Positions 4,796-5,703 of a DNA stretch of 5,703 nucleotides are shown piece after piece (within the stretch, counting starts at the first letter, position 1; every line of letters begins with the position of its first letter). Origin of the DNA: CAG-791 sp003447895. GTDB lineage: Bacteria; Bacillota; Clostridia; Lachnospirales; Lachnospiraceae. The notes under the pieces were generated by a model. The model saw only the letters and a list, made by a program, of their open reading frames with translations. It searched no databases and was not told where the DNA came from. The translations under genes were made by a program, and so were the position numbers. The stretch covers positions 1-5,703 of the forward strand of contig CAMOMX010000126.1 in assembly GCA_946620035.1 (NCBI GenBank), given 5' to 3'.

Positions 4796-5703
4796 TTACT
4801 GGAATTTTGTGCCCTCTGCGCGGGCCTTGTTGTAGCGCGCGACGATTCCGAGAATTTTTTCTCTGGGATCGAGCAGGTCGCTGATCGAGCTGTCGTGGTT
4901 GAGAGTATCGATGAGGTAGGCGAGATACTTGCTCATGCTACAGCACACGTACCAGGGGCGGCTCTGCAGCTCGGGCTTCTGGTAGATCAGGTTGGTGGTG
5001 ATGATCTTGTCGAACTTGCCTTCCGCGTACGCCTTGTCAAATTTCTCGATGCCGTCCGTAAAGAGGCCGAAGGTCTCGCAGATGAAGACTCTGCGGGCCT
5101 TGCGCTTTTTAAGGGCGCTCGCCACTTCGAGGATGCTGTCGCCGGAGGAGAGCATGTCGTCGATGACGATCATGTCCTTGCCTTCGACGCTCGAGCCCAG
5201 GAATTCATGTGCCACTACAGGGTTTACGCCGTCTACAAAGCGGGTGTAGTCGCGGCGCCTGTAGAACATTCCCATGTCCAGGCCCAGGACGTTTGCGTAG
5301 TAGACCGCGCGCTTCATGCCGCCCTCGTCAGGGCTGATGATGAGCATGTGGTCGCTGTCGATCTGAAGGTCGCTGACGCTGCGCAGGAGACCTTTGATAA
5401 ACTGGTAGGCGGGCTGAACGTTGTCAAAGCCGCTGAGCGGAATGGCGTTCATGACGCGGGGATCATTGGCGTCAAAAGTGAGGATGTTGTCAACACCCAT
5501 GCGGACCAGTTCCTGAAGCGCGATCGCGCAGTCAAGGGATTCCCTGGCGGTGCGCTTGTGCTGGCGGCTCTCGTAGAGATAGGGCATGATCACGGTGATC
5601 CTGCGGGCCTTGCCGCCGATGGAGGCGATCACTCTCTTGAGATTCTGATAGTGATCATCGGGAGACATGTGATTGGTGATCCCGAACATCTTATAGGTCT
5701 TGC
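4796..5703 (-). CDS. prs: Ribose-phosphate pyrophosphokinase (PRPP synthetase), N-terminus outside the window
   Basis: The enzyme makes PRPP from ribose 5-phosphate and ATP for nucleotide, histidine and tryptophan synthesis. The frame is open from the right edge to TAA 4796-4798 (about 301 residues visible). The Met at 5687-5689 is not the start: upstream codons read KTYK without a stop, and the long clostridial form has roughly 90 or more residues before this point. Counting from that Met, the visible parts are NHMSPDDHYQNLKR (6-19), MPYLYESRQHKR (35-46), SPDEGGMKRA (119-128), the flexible-loop basic cluster RRR (144-146) and the PRPP loop VIDDMLSSGDS (175-185). The PRPP loop differs from the classic DDMIDTGGT. 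The metal-binding DxH motif reads TFDAND, with Asn75 where His is usual. The convergent neighbour upp uses PRPP. An annotation as Prs is safe; full catalytic activity is less certain. Confidence 0.92.
   Translation of the reverse strand, partial: KTYKMFGITNHMSPDDHYQNLKRVIASIGGKARRITVIMPYLYESRQHKRTARESLDCAIALQELVRMGVDNILTFDANDPRVMNAIPLSGFDNVQPAYQFIKGLLRSVSDLQIDSDHMLIISPDEGGMKRAVYYANVLGLDMGMFYRRRDYTRFVDGVNPVVAHEFLGSSVEGKDMIVIDDMLSSGDSILEVASALKKRKARRVFICETFGLFTDGIEKFDKAYAEGKFDKIITTNLIYQKPELQSRPWYVCCSMSKYLAYLIDTLNHDSSISDLLDPREKILGIVARYNKARAEGTKFQ

Noticed and set aside
4639..4884. 81-codon + strand frame after the dCMP deaminase gene
   Set aside because: It runs through the hairpin cluster and the terminator into the antisense of prs, with no ribosome binding site and a Cys/Arg-rich product.
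5687..5689. Met at 5689 as the start of prs
   Set aside because: The frame stays open to the window edge, and the family has a substantial N-terminal part before this point.
1..5703. Search for CRISPR arrays, insertion sequences, tRNA or rRNA genes, and defence or toxin-antitoxin genes
   Set aside because: No spaced direct repeats, transposase motifs, terminal repeats with target duplications, or tRNA cloverleaf sequences were seen.

Overview
The window looks like chromosomal housekeeping DNA from a Gram-positive Clostridia-type bacterium, most likely Lachnospiraceae or a close relative. This is inferred from strong AGGAGG-type ribosome binding sites, a two-domain Sua5 of the Bacillota kind, a membrane-anchored stalk/SH3b/GH18 protein, and a PRPP synthetase resembling the long clostridial subclass. 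Coding DNA is visibly GC-rich, while the first ~160 bases are AT-rich (about 35% GC by hand count).

Layout. Bases 1-121 carry the last 39 codons of an unrecognised + strand reading frame. Bases 122-528 hold no convincing gene: there is a weak hairpin with a T-run (268-295), a long imperfect hairpin (326-390), a low-confidence small minus-strand ORF, and a good sigma-A-type promoter (470-498). Four co-directional genes follow: a GH18 family protein (529-2220), Sua5/YwlC threonylcarbamoyl-AMP synthase (2234-3307), uracil phosphoribosyltransferase upp (3350-3979) and a dCMP deaminase (4072-4569). The gaps between them are 13, 42 and 92 bases, so they are plausibly one operon, perhaps with an extra weak promoter before upp. 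Bases 4570-4795 are non-coding and rich in hairpins, ending in a strong bidirectional terminator (4747-4784). From 4796 to the right edge a ribose-phosphate pyrophosphokinase (prs) runs convergently on the minus strand and is cut off at its N-terminus.

How the genes fit together. prs makes PRPP and upp consumes it to salvage uracil to UMP. The dCMP deaminase makes dUMP for thymidylate synthesis, so three of the five clear genes serve pyrimidine nucleotide supply. Sua5 makes the intermediate for the t6A modification of tRNA. The GH18 protein probably acts at the cell envelope and has no obvious functional tie to the rest.

I found no mobile element, CRISPR array, tRNA or rRNA, and no convincing new multi-gene system. 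The least explained parts are the tandem perfect hairpins at 4607-4686, the long hairpin at 326-390, and motif substitutions in the PRPP synthetase.
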